Assembly: GCA_020720455.1 (NCBI GenBank)
Contig: DYOQ01000007.1
Span: forward strand, 1-63,034
Direction: 5' to 3'
DNA from: Bdellovibrio sp.
Lineage (GTDB): Bacteria > Bdellovibrionota > Bacteriovoracia > Bacteriovoracales > Bacteriovoracaceae
DNA length: 63,034 nucleotides
Program-made: the position numbers and the translations under genes
Part shown: piece by piece, positions 43,503 through 51,778 of the stretch
Position numbering within the stretch: the stretch's first letter is position 1
Layout: each line of letters starts with the position of its first letter
The notes under the pieces: model-generated
Told to the model about the DNA's origin: nothing
The model's database searches: none
Seen by the model: only the letters and a program-made list of their open reading frames with translations

Positions 43503-45680
43503 AAGGTCATAATATTTTGGAAGGGCCCAAAGTTCACACGGAATGATCTCTTCTAAAACATGACAATGTTTTGCCAACATATTTGATTTTGGCATAAGCT
43601 TATCAGCAATATAATGGGCCTTCTCTTTATGGGCCCCTTTAAAATTTTCAAGATCACTCAAAATCTCTTTTGAACCTGAGCAAGTAGCAATTAAGGCCCC
43701 TTCTAACTTACCTAGAATTTCCTTCTCTACCACACTTTTCTCACCTATATCAGATTGAAGCTTAATCGCTTGACACAATTTAATTTTATAATCAATCGCC
43801 GCCGGAATTACAAAATGATTAATCATAGAAGTAAAAGTGTTAAACTCAATCTCTCGAATTGTATTATACCTTTCAATATGGATGTTATACCTAATCTTCA
43901 ACTCATTTGGCCTAAAAATTTTCTGATTGATTAAGAACTTTGATCCTTTCTCATCAATTAACACTTGAACAGCATCGGGAGTGGTTTTAAAATTTGGAAG
44001 GCCACGTTTTTTTGCCTCTTCAACCCACTCTTTACTATATCCATCGCCATTAAAAACTATTCTCTCAGCATTTTCCATCCACTTCTTCGTTAGCTTTCTT
44101 AATGCAGCATCAACGCTCATTCCATCTCTGTTTATCCACTCTTCAAGCAGACTATTTGATTCATCTAAAATTTCTGAAACGGCAGCATTTAAAATGGCAA
44201 GTGGAAACCCAATTGATTGATCCGAGCCAACCGCTCTAAACTCAAACCGATTAGATGTAAATGCAAATGGTGACGTTCTATTTCTATCAACATCATCTGC
44301 AAGAAGCGTTGCTAAATGATCAACCCCAACATCTAGCACTTTTTTTTCATCTGATGTAACATCGCCACCACTAATAAATTTTTCAAATATAGCTAGCAGG
44401 GCCTTTCCTAAATAAACAGAGATGATACTAGGAGGCGCTTCATTTCCTCCTAGTCTGTGATCGTTACCTGCACCACAAACACTCATTCTTAAAGCATCAC
44501 TATGTCGATAAACAGTCTCAACAATCATCGAAACAACTGCCAAGAATCTAGCAGTATCCATTCCTCCATCACCTGGATCTAAAAGGTTTGTTCCATGATC
44601 ATCCACCATTGACCAGTTCAAATGTTTTCCGCTTCCGTTAATATATGAGAATGGTTTTTCATGAAGAAGAACATGGAAATCGTGCTTGCTCGCAATGTTT
44701 CTAAGTTGTGCCATCAGCACTTGGTTATGATCTGCTGCCAAGTTTGCCTCTTCAAAAATAGGAGCAATTTCAAACTGGCCAGGAGCAACCTCGTTATGTC
44801 TAGTTTTAGATGGTATTCCTAAACGATAGAGTTCAACATCAAGCTCTTGCATAAAGGCCAAAACTCTAGCAGGAATTATTCCAAAATAGTGATCCTCTAA
44901 TTGTTGATTTTTCGCACTCATCGATCCAAAAAGCGTTCTACCTGACATCACCAAATCTGGTCTTGCAAAATAGAGCGCCTTATCTACAAGAAAATATTCC
45001 TGCTCGGCCCCACATGTAGCTTTTACCGATTGGACTTCTGTTTTCCCAGTCAAATTTAAAAACTTTGTCGCAACTTTATTGAGTCTCAAAGTACTTCTAA
45101 GAAGCGGGGTTTTTACATCAAGGGCATCACCATTAAATGAAACAAACGCTGTTGGAATACATAAAGTCTTACCGTTTGTACCCTCAATCAAAAAAAGAGG
45201 TGAGGTAAAATCCCAACTCGTATAACCTCTTGCCTCAAATGTTGACCTAGAATCACCATGTGGCAAACTTGAAGCATCAGATTCACCTTGCAACAACTGA
45301 CTAACACCCATCTGATCAATAGGGACTCCGTCATCTGTTAGTGTTAAAAATGAGTCATGCTTCTCTGCTGTTTGTCCTGTTAACGGTTGAAACCAATGGC
45401 AAAAATGTGTTGCACCTTTTTGCATTGCCCATCTAGTAACCTCTTTGGCAATTAACTCTACATCCTCTCTTGCTAATTTTTCACCACCCTTAGCAAGATT
45501 AACTATTTTATCTTTTATACTCTTGGGAATACCTTTCGCAGTTTTAACATCAAATGTGTTTTCTCCAAAATAATCAGATATCCTCAAATATTCACCAGCA
45601 CTATTTATCTGCTTTTTTCCCTCTCTAGGTTTCCTCGTTCCCAAAAATGCTCTCTTCTCAAACATGTGGCCCAAGCTCAT
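43488..45680 (-). CDS. glnN: Type III glutamine synthetase
   Basis: AAGGAG stands 6 bases before ATG 45680. The 730-aa length and motifs are those of GSIII: an N-terminal domain with THFCHWFQPLTGQTAEKHDSF, AEQEYFLVDK, RHNEVAPGQFEIAP, LLHEKPFSYINGSGKHLNWS, the Asn/Gly loop and NRTSPFAFTSNRFEFRAVG. GSIII forms dodecamers and makes glutamine from glutamate, ammonia and ATP; it is common in Bacteroidetes, cyanobacteria and some deltaproteobacteria. No glnB or ntrC is adjacent. A terminator-like hairpin follows the stop inside the convergent gene. Confidence 0.95.
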   Translation of the reverse strand: MSLGHMFEKRAFLGTRKPREGKKQINSAGEYLRISDYFGENTFDVKTAKGIPKSIKDKIVNLAKGGEKLAREDVELIAKEVTRWAMQKGATHFCHWFQPLTGQTAEKHDSFLTLTDDGVPIDQMGVSQLLQGESDASSLPHGDSRSTFEARGYTSWDFTSPLFLIEGTNGKTLCIPTAFVSFNGDALDVKTPLLRSTLRLNKVATKFLNLTGKTEVQSVKATCGAEQEYFLVDKALYFARPDLVMSGRTLFGSMSAKNQQLEDHYFGIIPARVLAFMQELDVELYRLGIPSKTRHNEVAPGQFEIAPIFEEANLAADHNQVLMAQLRNIASKHDFHVLLHEKPFSYINGSGKHLNWSMVDDHGTNLLDPGDGGMDTARFLAVVSMIVETVYRHSDALRMSVCGAGNDHRLGGNEAPPSIISVYLGKALLAIFEKFISGGDVTSDEKKVLDVGVDHLATLLADDVDRNRTSPFAFTSNRFEFRAVGSDQSIGFPLAILNAAVSEILDESNSLLEEWINRDGMSVDAALRKLTKKWMENAERIVFNGDGYSKEWVEEAKKRGLPNFKTTPDAVQVLIDEKGSKFLINQKIFRPNELKIRYNIHIERYNTIREIEFNTFTSMINHFVIPAAIDYKIKLCQAIKLQSDIGEKSVVEKEILGKLEGALIATCSGSKEILSDLENFKGAHKEKAHYIADKLMPKSNMLAKHCHVLEEIIPCELWALPKYYDLLFLR

Positions 45681-45736
45681 GAGATACTCCTTATTAAAAT
45701 AAGATAAAATAATAGCATAAGAGCTCTAAAACGAAA

Positions 45737-46429
45737 CTATAAACAACTAGCAGGTATCTGAATGATTTTTTCACTCAAGTATTGTGGGCGTTCGCAGTTA
45801 TTGATAATAATACCAACTGGGCATTTCCGATCTTCGACAATTTTTTTTAAAAACACAATACTCTCTGATCGAACGGTTGTACCAAATTTAATTTCAATTG
45901 GAATTAATCCCATCTCACCGTCGAGAAGTAAGTCGATCTCTGCCAGATGCTTCGTCCGAACAAAATAGAAATCAAGTAAAGATTTTTAAAAAATGACAAA
46001 TAAGCCCTGTATCTCGAAAAGAACCCTTGGGATTTTTTATAAACCCTTTAGTTGCATCACCGGCATTGAAAGATTGCCATTTTCGAAAAACAAAAGTCCC
46101 TTCCGCAATATCAAGATAGTTAGCAACAGTTGGTGAGGAAATGCCTAAACTAGCTGCTCACTGATTAATAACGGGCCCAGCTCATAAATTCCAACTCTTC
46201 CGGCCAAAGAGTCAGCGACCTCTTTTAATAGTTCAGGAGAGCTTGAACCAGAGAGTAAAAATTGGCCATTTCTTTTTCGCCTCTGATCGATGCGCACTCG
46301 CAAAGCAGAAAAAAGTTTTACCGACAACTGTGCCTCATCAATAACTATTGGATCTTCATACTGCGACAAGAAAAAATCTGGATCATTATTGATCATTTCA
46401 AAATCACTGCTACGCTCTAGTCAAAGAAA
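45737..46429 (-). pseudogene. Decayed AAA_14/DUF4143 ATPase gene
   Basis: Pieces of one DUF4143 protein can be read on the minus strand in several frames. An N-terminal piece (46145-46429) has DPIVIDEAQ (Walker B), FLLSGSSSPELLKEV and LAGRVGIYELGPLLISEQ but no Walker A. After a frame change comes SLGISSPTVANYLDIAEG through GSFRDTGLICHFLKIF (about 45985-46140). A third frame then gives AEIDLLLDGEMGLIPIEIK and CPVGIIINNCERPQYLSEKI up to TAG at 45737. At least a 5' truncation, two frame changes and two internal losses are needed. The left edge at 46429 is approximate. It lies between glnN and the secreted-protein operon. Confidence 0.78.
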
Positions 46430-46584
46430 GGTGCCTTTTTGAAATTGGTTCTGTATGTCGTGGAATTAAACCGACCATTTTTAAAGTGTGTATTTAAAAA
46501 TCGCCGGGGTCAATAAAAAATGTTGCCACATAAATAATTAGTTGTAATTAATTCACGCCATGCACAACTGCTCTCATTTTTTGA

Positions 46585-46590
46585 TATAAT
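46585..46590 (+). promoter_or_regulatory. Candidate -10 box of the secreted-protein operon
   Basis: TTGATATAAT ends at 46590, 56 bases before ATG 46647, and gives a TATAAT hexamer without a good -35. A GGGGT ribosome site precedes the ATG. The rest of the stretch from the pseudogene end to here shows no gene on either strand. Confidence 0.35.
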
Positions 46591-46646
46591 AATCTCTGAT
46601 TCTTACGTCTTGCAATTTATAATTGGCCAACTTAACGGGGTAACAG

Positions 46647-47336
46647 ATGAAAATTATTAAGAAAAAATCAATAATAGTGGCGATGACAGTGGTACTCTCT
46701 CTTCCTATTCTGGCAAATGGGGCAAGTAACAACAAACCAGTACCTCCTGAAAATGGATTAAATGGCCTGATTACAGATTTGAGTAAGGTCCTAACACCGT
46801 TTGATCCAAGAATTGATATCACCATGAGTATTGACTCAAAGAGAGGATTTCAAATTGAAAAACTTGATTCATTAATTGAAGTTGGGTTGCTAGATGAATA
46901 CACCAAAGATCTTTATACAAACGAAAAAACAAACACACTAAATACAACACTCGTAGTTGGTAGAGAAGGAATTCTTGGCCACCTTCACGCTTATGGTGAT
47001 GCCAAACTACTTCAGCTCGATATGACATTTACTGACCTAGAAGATAAAAACGTTACTTTAGACGCTATTGTAACATCAATAAATAGTCGGTACGAACAAA
47101 CATTTCATATTGATAAAGTAAGTATAACATTTACCAATCTAATCTCCTCGACTGCTCCAGATATCGTCATTGATGGAAAGTGCGATGCTACTTCTGAGTT
47201 TCTTAATGCTAAAAACACTATGTTAAAAAAAAGACCAGCAACTCATTTAGAAAAAATGAAAGAGTGTAGCTTTAAATTTACTTATAACAGACCAACTGGT
47301 GAGTACGTTTTTAAAACAAGACTTAACAACTTATAG
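46647..47336 (+). CDS. Secreted protein of unknown function, first of a three-gene operon
   Basis: The 229-aa product has a signal peptide with a basic start (KIIKKK) and cleavage near ANGAS. The mature part is predicted beta-rich (TTLVVGREGILGHLHAYGDAKLL, LDMTFTDLED, VSITFTNLI) with two Cys (GKCDA, KECSF) that could form a disulfide. I recognise no family. It is followed 13 bases later by a second and then a third exported protein gene, so the three probably act together in the periplasm or outside the cell. Confidence 0.62.
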   Translation: MKIIKKKSIIVAMTVVLSLPILANGASNNKPVPPENGLNGLITDLSKVLTPFDPRIDITMSIDSKRGFQIEKLDSLIEVGLLDEYTKDLYTNEKTNTLNTTLVVGREGILGHLHAYGDAKLLQLDMTFTDLEDKNVTLDAIVTSINSRYEQTFHIDKVSITFTNLISSTAPDIVIDGKCDATSEFLNAKNTMLKKRPATHLEKMKECSFKFTYNRPTGEYVFKTRLNNL

Positions 47337-47349
47337 GTAACAAGCAACA

Positions 47350-48090
47350 ATGCAAAAAAAAGAACTATTTTTTTTCATGATTCTTCTTACACTCTTTTGC
47401 GCATCAGCGTTTGCAGACCCGGTTGGATATAATCTAATTAACAAAAGATTTAATATCGATAAAGTTCTGTTTGAAAAATTGGGAGTAAAAGTCGTCCAGT
47501 GTACGACCAAAAGCTGGTTTAAGTTTGATGAATTAACCAGTGACAAACTTGGGATCTGTTTATACCAAGATTTTCTCCGTAAAAGAACGACTGGCCTTGA
47601 AAACGAAGAGACTGAACTTGTTTACACAACAACAGCAGACCCAGAAATACTAAGAACTGCTCAAATAAGATGGATTCCAGTTCCAAGGCAAGATAATTTT
47701 ATGAGAGCTGATTATGGTGTGCTCAAAAGTTCATACGTTTACTGGAAAGAATTTTTCAGACTTTTTTATCGGCCATTAAATCACAAAATCGAGATCACTT
47801 TTGAAGAACCTCTAACTCTTCAAAATGGGCCACTAAGATACTTACAGCACTTGCTTAAAAACAAACATAGCATTACAAAATTAGGCTTTGACCATAAAAG
47901 AGTTGAGAATAAAAATAGTGAGTGGAACTATTTTGGAGTTTTATCTATCTATACTAGTAATACAAAGATTCCTGATTACTCTATTGAATTAGAGCATAAT
48001 TTAAAACTTCGTTATATAAAAACTGGCGAAAAATTTGATGCTCATATCGAAGGTAACGATCTTGGCCAAGATATAGACGAGGTGGATTAA
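47350..48090 (+). CDS. Secreted protein of unknown function, second of a three-gene operon
   Basis: The 246-aa product has a signal peptide (KKELFFFMILLTLFCASAFA). The mature chain has alternating strands and basic/aromatic patches (SYVYWKEFFRLFYRP) and a very acidic C terminus (NDLGQDIDEVD). Two Cys (VVQCTTKSW and LGICLYQ) are likely disulfide-bonded. Its stop TAA shares its last base with the ATG of the next gene (TAATG), so translation of the two is coupled. No family is recognised. Confidence 0.62.
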   Translation: MQKKELFFFMILLTLFCASAFADPVGYNLINKRFNIDKVLFEKLGVKVVQCTTKSWFKFDELTSDKLGICLYQDFLRKRTTGLENEETELVYTTTADPEILRTAQIRWIPVPRQDNFMRADYGVLKSSYVYWKEFFRLFYRPLNHKIEITFEEPLTLQNGPLRYLQHLLKNKHSITKLGFDHKRVENKNSEWNYFGVLSIYTSNTKIPDYSIELEHNLKLRYIKTGEKFDAHIEGNDLGQDIDEVD

Positions 48091-48851
48091 TGAAGCTAAC
48101 TGTTTTTCTAGTATTAATCTGGCCTTTACTCCCATTTTCCCCTAGCTGTTATGCTAACGCTGATAGTTTTGTTGGATGCAAATATAAAGAAGATGAGGTG
48201 GCCGAATTATTAACGAAAGTGGCAATTTCAGATATGGAAGAGTTTGGCCAAATGCAGTACTCAAACATGGTTCAAACAGATATTGATACAATAACGACCA
48301 GTAAAAAAACTGAATACACGGCAACGATTGAAGGTTACATTCTACCTGGCAAACATACTCTTTTTACCATTCCAGTAATCAATCTTGGCTTTAACTTAAA
48401 TCAAAACGACATCGTATACATCTGCTTCCATGTCGATAGAGAAAACAAAGATAATAACCATCTAACGCTACTCTTTCTTCAAGGAAAGCACATTCGCAAT
48501 GAGAGTTTAAATATTTTTAATCTGCCACCCAAGGTAGTACCCTCTCCAACAACCACAAAACTTCAAACTATAGAAGGAATTGTAGATACTATTGTCGATG
48601 CGCTACCAACTCTTCCAATATTATCAATCCTCTTAGATTTTTTTAATTTATTCATTCACGAAGCTATGGATTTTCTCCATAAAGCAATCGATAAGATTAT
48701 TGGTTTAGGAGTAACAAAAGTTGTAATAAAACCATATGAACTAAACCTCTATTACGGTATGAAACTTCTAAATCAGATCATTATTCCTGGAAAACACCAT
48801 TCTGATCAAGACAACCCAGTCGTAAGTGGAAGAATCGAACAACAACCGTAA
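48090..48851 (+). CDS. Secreted protein of unknown function, third of a three-gene operon
   Basis: The 253-aa product has a signal peptide (to about SCYANA) and mature Cys in VGCKYKEDE and YICFHVD. Residues 65-140 form strands; residues 183-235 form a hydrophobic/amphipathic helical stretch (LPTLPILSILLDFFNLFIHEAMDFL) that could insert into or associate with a membrane. The C terminus is hydrophilic. No family is recognised. The start overlaps the previous stop by one base. Convergent with the intact DUF4143 copy 2. Confidence 0.62.
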   Translation: MKLTVFLVLIWPLLPFSPSCYANADSFVGCKYKEDEVAELLTKVAISDMEEFGQMQYSNMVQTDIDTITTSKKTEYTATIEGYILPGKHTLFTIPVINLGFNLNQNDIVYICFHVDRENKDNNHLTLLFLQGKHIRNESLNIFNLPPKVVPSPTTTKLQTIEGIVDTIVDALPTLPILSILLDFFNLFIHEAMDFLHKAIDKIIGLGVTKVVIKPYELNLYYGMKLLNQIIIPGKHHSDQDNPVVSGRIEQQP

Positions 48852-48862
48852 TAAAAATTAAT

Positions 48863-49987
48863 CTATGTTTCCAATTGGGCCAAAAAATTTCCAAGAGGGA
48901 AAATTTTGATATTTTTACTAGGTTCTAAAATCTTATCGGTATTTAGTACAATTTGAAATGATTTAAGAGGTGAAAGTTTTTGGTGATAATAATTAAGAGC
49001 TGGTTGCATATTCGTATCACTCAATTTCACTTCAACTAAATACTCTAATTTATTATTTAAGACAGTAGCAAAATCTATTTCCCGTCTCTCTTTGTCTTTA
49101 ATGTAAACAAGCTCTGCGCGCTCACCTAACGTATCAGCTAGAAAATGTGACCTCTTTAAGAGGTGACATGCGACCAAATTTTCCAACCTTGCAGCATCAC
49201 CATTTGTAACTCTTCCTGTATCAAAAAAGTAAACCTTTGGTTCTTTGACAATTGCCTTGGCAATATTTCTTGAATATGGCCGAACGATGAAAATCACATA
49301 TAAGTTTTCTAAAATTTGCAACCAATGCTTGACCGTATGTGGTGATACCATTAAATCTTCTGCCAAAGATTTATATGAAATCGGCCCACCGACCCTATCG
49401 GCCAAAAGATCGATAAGAATCTCAATACTTTTCACATCTCTTACCTTCTCTAAATCGAAAAGATCCTCTCTTAAAATCACATCTAAGTGACTTTTTCTCC
49501 ACATATTTGCGGACTTTACGCTCTCTTTAATAAAAGGTTCAGGAAAACCACCATACATCATAAGTTTTCGAACCGTCTCATCTGGTGATTTATGATTAAT
49601 CTCTTTTACACTGAGTGGATGCAACCTAAAAAGATGGTGCCTTCCAGCAAGAGAGTCTCCTCCTTTGCGATAAATATCCATCCTTGCTGAACCAGTGACT
49701 AATAGATGAGGTGGAATACCCTCAACGTCATAAACACCCTTAAGCCATCTTTTCCAATATCTCATTTTGTGAATTTCATCAAAAACTACTAACCCCGAAT
49801 CTCTATCCCACATTTTATTTGAGATAATTTTCCGGTGAGAAATATCATCAAAATTTAGATACTCAAACTTTGATTGAATCGTTTTTGATAGAAAAGTTTT
49901 ACCCACTTGGCGTGGGCCCATTAAAAGAGTTATTTTATCTTTTAAAGAATCTTCAATTGCCGGCAACAAGGTTCGTTTTATTATCAT
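48863..49987 (-). CDS. AAA ATPase of the AAA_14/DUF4143 family (intact copy 2)
   Basis: The frame is open to a TTG at 50032, but that part overlaps a promoter and a repeat, so I use ATG 49987. This gives 374 aa, identical in length to copy 1 at 3355-4479, with Walker A GPRQVGKT at the same residues (24-31). Walker B LVVFDEIHKM, LLVTGSARMDIYRKGGDSLAGRH, FRLHPLSVKEI, GGFPEP, a winged-helix stretch (VSPHTVKHWL) and the C-terminal EIDFATV/YLVEVKLS pattern follow. The two copies are clear paralogs. The start lies only about 4 bases after the predicted transcript start and has no ribosome site, so it may be a leaderless mRNA. Cellular role unknown. Confidence 0.82.
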   Translation of the reverse strand: MIIKRTLLPAIEDSLKDKITLLMGPRQVGKTFLSKTIQSKFEYLNFDDISHRKIISNKMWDRDSGLVVFDEIHKMRYWKRWLKGVYDVEGIPPHLLVTGSARMDIYRKGGDSLAGRHHLFRLHPLSVKEINHKSPDETVRKLMMYGGFPEPFIKESVKSANMWRKSHLDVILREDLFDLEKVRDVKSIEILIDLLADRVGGPISYKSLAEDLMVSPHTVKHWLQILENLYVIFIVRPYSRNIAKAIVKEPKVYFFDTGRVTNGDAARLENLVACHLLKRSHFLADTLGERAELVYIKDKERREIDFATVLNNKLEYLVEVKLSDTNMQPALNYYHQKLSPLKSFQIVLNTDKILEPSKNIKIFPLGNFLAQLET

Positions 49988-49997
49988 ACTGATAAAA

Positions 49998-50026
49998 ATT
50001 ATAACATAACACCACATTTCGAACAA
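49998..50026 (-). promoter_or_regulatory. Candidate promoter of DUF4143 copy 2, giving a near-leaderless mRNA
   Basis: On the minus strand TTGTTC (50026-50021), a 17-base spacer and TATAAT (50003-49998) make a good sigma-70 promoter. Transcription would start near 49991, about 4 bases before ATG 49987. The promoter directly abuts the palindromic element at 50028-50087. Confidence 0.5.
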
Positions 50027-50027
50027 G

Positions 50028-50087
50028 ACCAAAATGCAGAGCTTTGCATTTTAGTCCGGACTTTTATGCAGTTCGCTGCATTTTGGT
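50028..50087. repeat. Composite palindromic element (nested hairpins)
   Basis: ACCAAAATGCAG (50028-50039) and CTGCATTTTGGT (50076-50087) are perfect inverted repeats framing the element. Inside are AAAATGCA/TGCATTTT (50031-50052), the perfect palindrome AGTCCGGACT (50053-50062), and ATGCAG-TTCG-CTGCAT (50066-50081) with a UUCG tetraloop. It lies between the promoter of DUF4143 copy 2 and a possible 31-aa ORF. It looks like a REP/BIME-type unit or bidirectional terminator. A partial match, TAAAATGCAG, lies near 3276, before DUF4143 copy 1. Confidence 0.6.
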
Positions 50088-50088
50088 A

Positions 50089-50184
50089 CTATATTAAATA
50101 GGCCTTGCTCATGCACATAACACAAATAGCAAAGAAGAAAAATGCGACTTTACCTAAAATCAAAACCATCTCGTCTGGAAACAT
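50089..50184 (-). CDS. Possible 31-aa single-helix membrane peptide
   Basis: From ATG 50184, preceded by AAGGGG about 8 bases upstream, the frame reads MFPDEMVLILGKVAFFFFAI and continues for a few residues to AYLI, one membrane helix with a short acidic head. An ATG 21 bases upstream is in frame but lacks a ribosome site. It ends 2 bases before the palindromic element, which could terminate it. Support is ribosome site plus helix; no homolog is known to me. Confidence 0.35.
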   Translation of the reverse strand: MFPDEMVLILGKVAFFFFAICVMCMSKAYLI

Positions 50185-50285
50185 ACCCAATCCCCTTCCA
50201 TTCATCTTGATGACATTAACTTATTGCAAAAGAGCAACAATTAGGCAATAAAATAATTCTAACTTGTAATTATGACAAATAAAGT

Positions 50286-51080
50286 ATGGACTACAGATAC
50301 CTTCAAGCATTTATTTTAACCGCAAAGTATTCTAGTTTTTCAAGAGCGGCCAAAGAGTTAAACATTGCCCAATCAGCAATCAGTAGACAAATAAAGCTGT
50401 TAGAAGAGAATGTTGGAGAAGAACTGCTTGTACGCTCGTCAAAAAAAATGGTTCTTACCCCAAAAGGAAAGGACCTCTTCTCACTTGCTACAAATTTTGA
50501 CAAACAGGTAAAACACATTTTTGATGAAGAAGAAAAACATCCACTGCGAATTGGCACTCTCCACGGACTACTAGAAAATTGGCTATATCCAAAAATTGTG
50601 AAGTATTACAAGAAGCAGTCGAGGGAGATATCGATAACAATAGATGCTCCAGATAGTTTAAAAGATGGAATCAGTAACGGTGTTTATGACATTATTTTTA
50701 CCAACCAAGAGATCCAATCAGACCTCATCTCATCTCTTACTCTTTTTAATGAACATCTAGTTTTAATTAGTAAAAATGAGATCGACGTAACCAATCTCAA
50801 AAATTACAGATGGATCATCTACAATGACGACGATAATATTTTTAAAATAAATACTACACATAGTAAATTTCTTACTCATGTCAACTCAATAACCGCAATT
50901 ATTAAGCTAGTTAAGTCAGGAGTAGGAATCGCGGTTGTCCCTGATCACCTATTGACACCGTCCGACAAACTATTCCAATATAGCTTTAAGGAGCTCGAAC
51001 ACGCTAATATCTATATGACTACTCTTAACCATAAAAAACTGCCAACATATATTAAAGAGTTAGTTGAATCACTGAAATAA
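50286..51080 (+). CDS. LysR-family transcriptional regulator
   Basis: The 264-aa protein has the LysR winged helix (residues 1-62: YRYLQAFILTAKYSSFSRAAKELNIAQSAISRQIKLLEENVG in outline, with the AQSAISRQI recognition helix) and a short LysR substrate domain (about 85-264, RIGTLHGL, SGVGIAVVPDHLL). It is a little shorter than usual (about 290-300). Ligand and targets cannot be told. No divergently transcribed enzyme gene is adjacent; the next gene, in the same direction, is a YIP1-like membrane protein. Confidence 0.9.
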   Translation: MDYRYLQAFILTAKYSSFSRAAKELNIAQSAISRQIKLLEENVGEELLVRSSKKMVLTPKGKDLFSLATNFDKQVKHIFDEEEKHPLRIGTLHGLLENWLYPKIVKYYKKQSREISITIDAPDSLKDGISNGVYDIIFTNQEIQSDLISSLTLFNEHLVLISKNEIDVTNLKNYRWIIYNDDDNIFKINTTHSKFLTHVNSITAIIKLVKSGVGIAVVPDHLLTPSDKLFQYSFKELEHANIYMTTLNHKKLPTYIKELVESLK

Positions 51081-51090
51081 TATAGTATCA

Positions 51091-51116
51091 TTTTCTTAAG
51101 GAATTTTCTTAAGGAA
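51091..51116 (+). repeat. Tandem duplication of a ribosome-binding site
   Basis: TTTTCTTAAGGAA occurs twice without a gap (51091-51103 and 51104-51116). Each copy carries AAGGA; the second ends 6 bases before ATG 51123 and should be the functional ribosome site of the YIP1-like gene. Confidence 0.8.
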
Positions 51117-51122
51117 TTTTTT

Positions 51123-51767
51123 ATGAAAAATAGGCCATTACCAAAATTAAATTTAAAATTTTTCGATGTCATCCTTGGGATGATCATAAAACCAAGAAAA
51201 ACTTTGACAGATATTACCTACAGTGTTGACCACTCAAAATGGGTAGTTTTAATGTTTGTCGCTCTTACGCTTGAAAGATTGAGCAATGTTGTCTTTAGGG
51301 CCACAACAGAGCCCCCTTACGATCCAACTGTCATCTGGCTCGAAATTATTGTCTACATTTTAGGATTTGCTGTTTTTACATACCTAATAAACCATGTACT
51401 TGCCTCCATTTCATATTTTCTTTTTAAACTATTTAAGATCGATGTAGATCTAGATGAGGTCAGAGTATTCCTTCCGGCCACCTATATTCCAGGTATTTTT
51501 ATAAGTATCGCTTTGATGATAGGTTTTGCTTTCACTCCTGCTGGCAATAATGAAATTAGGAACTTTCTAGTATTTGCTCCATTTTTAACAATACTTTATG
51601 GTGAACTGCTTCTAGCTATCGCTGCGGCAGATATCTCTTACTGTTCTAAGCTCAAGGCCCTCGGTAGTTATATGATAAAAATGCCGATTCTTTTTGGAAT
51701 CTGGTACGGATTAAATATTTTTACAGAATACACAATCCTAAAAATTATTCAGGCAAACGTCTGTTAA
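51123..51767 (+). CDS. YIP1-family inner-membrane protein
   Basis: The 214-aa product has a short cytoplasmic start with the YIP1-like motif FDVILGMIIKPRKTL, then about five hydrophobic helices (about 34-55, 70-95, 115-140, 150-170 and 185-207). This resembles bacterial YIP1/DUF1282 proteins of unknown function. It follows the LysR gene by 42 bases with a duplicated ribosome site. The function is not deducible. Confidence 0.66.
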   Translation: MKNRPLPKLNLKFFDVILGMIIKPRKTLTDITYSVDHSKWVVLMFVALTLERLSNVVFRATTEPPYDPTVIWLEIIVYILGFAVFTYLINHVLASISYFLFKLFKIDVDLDEVRVFLPATYIPGIFISIALMIGFAFTPAGNNEIRNFLVFAPFLTILYGELLLAIAAADISYCSKLKALGSYMIKMPILFGIWYGLNIFTEYTILKIIQANVC

Positions 51768-51778
51768 TTGGCGAAGTT

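Noticed and set aside
46430-46584. Possible transposase trace (CGCCGGGGTCAATAAAA and nearby)
   Set aside because: A short + frame reads VELNRPFLKCVFKNRRGQ, but I could not match it to any transposase family and saw no terminal repeats.
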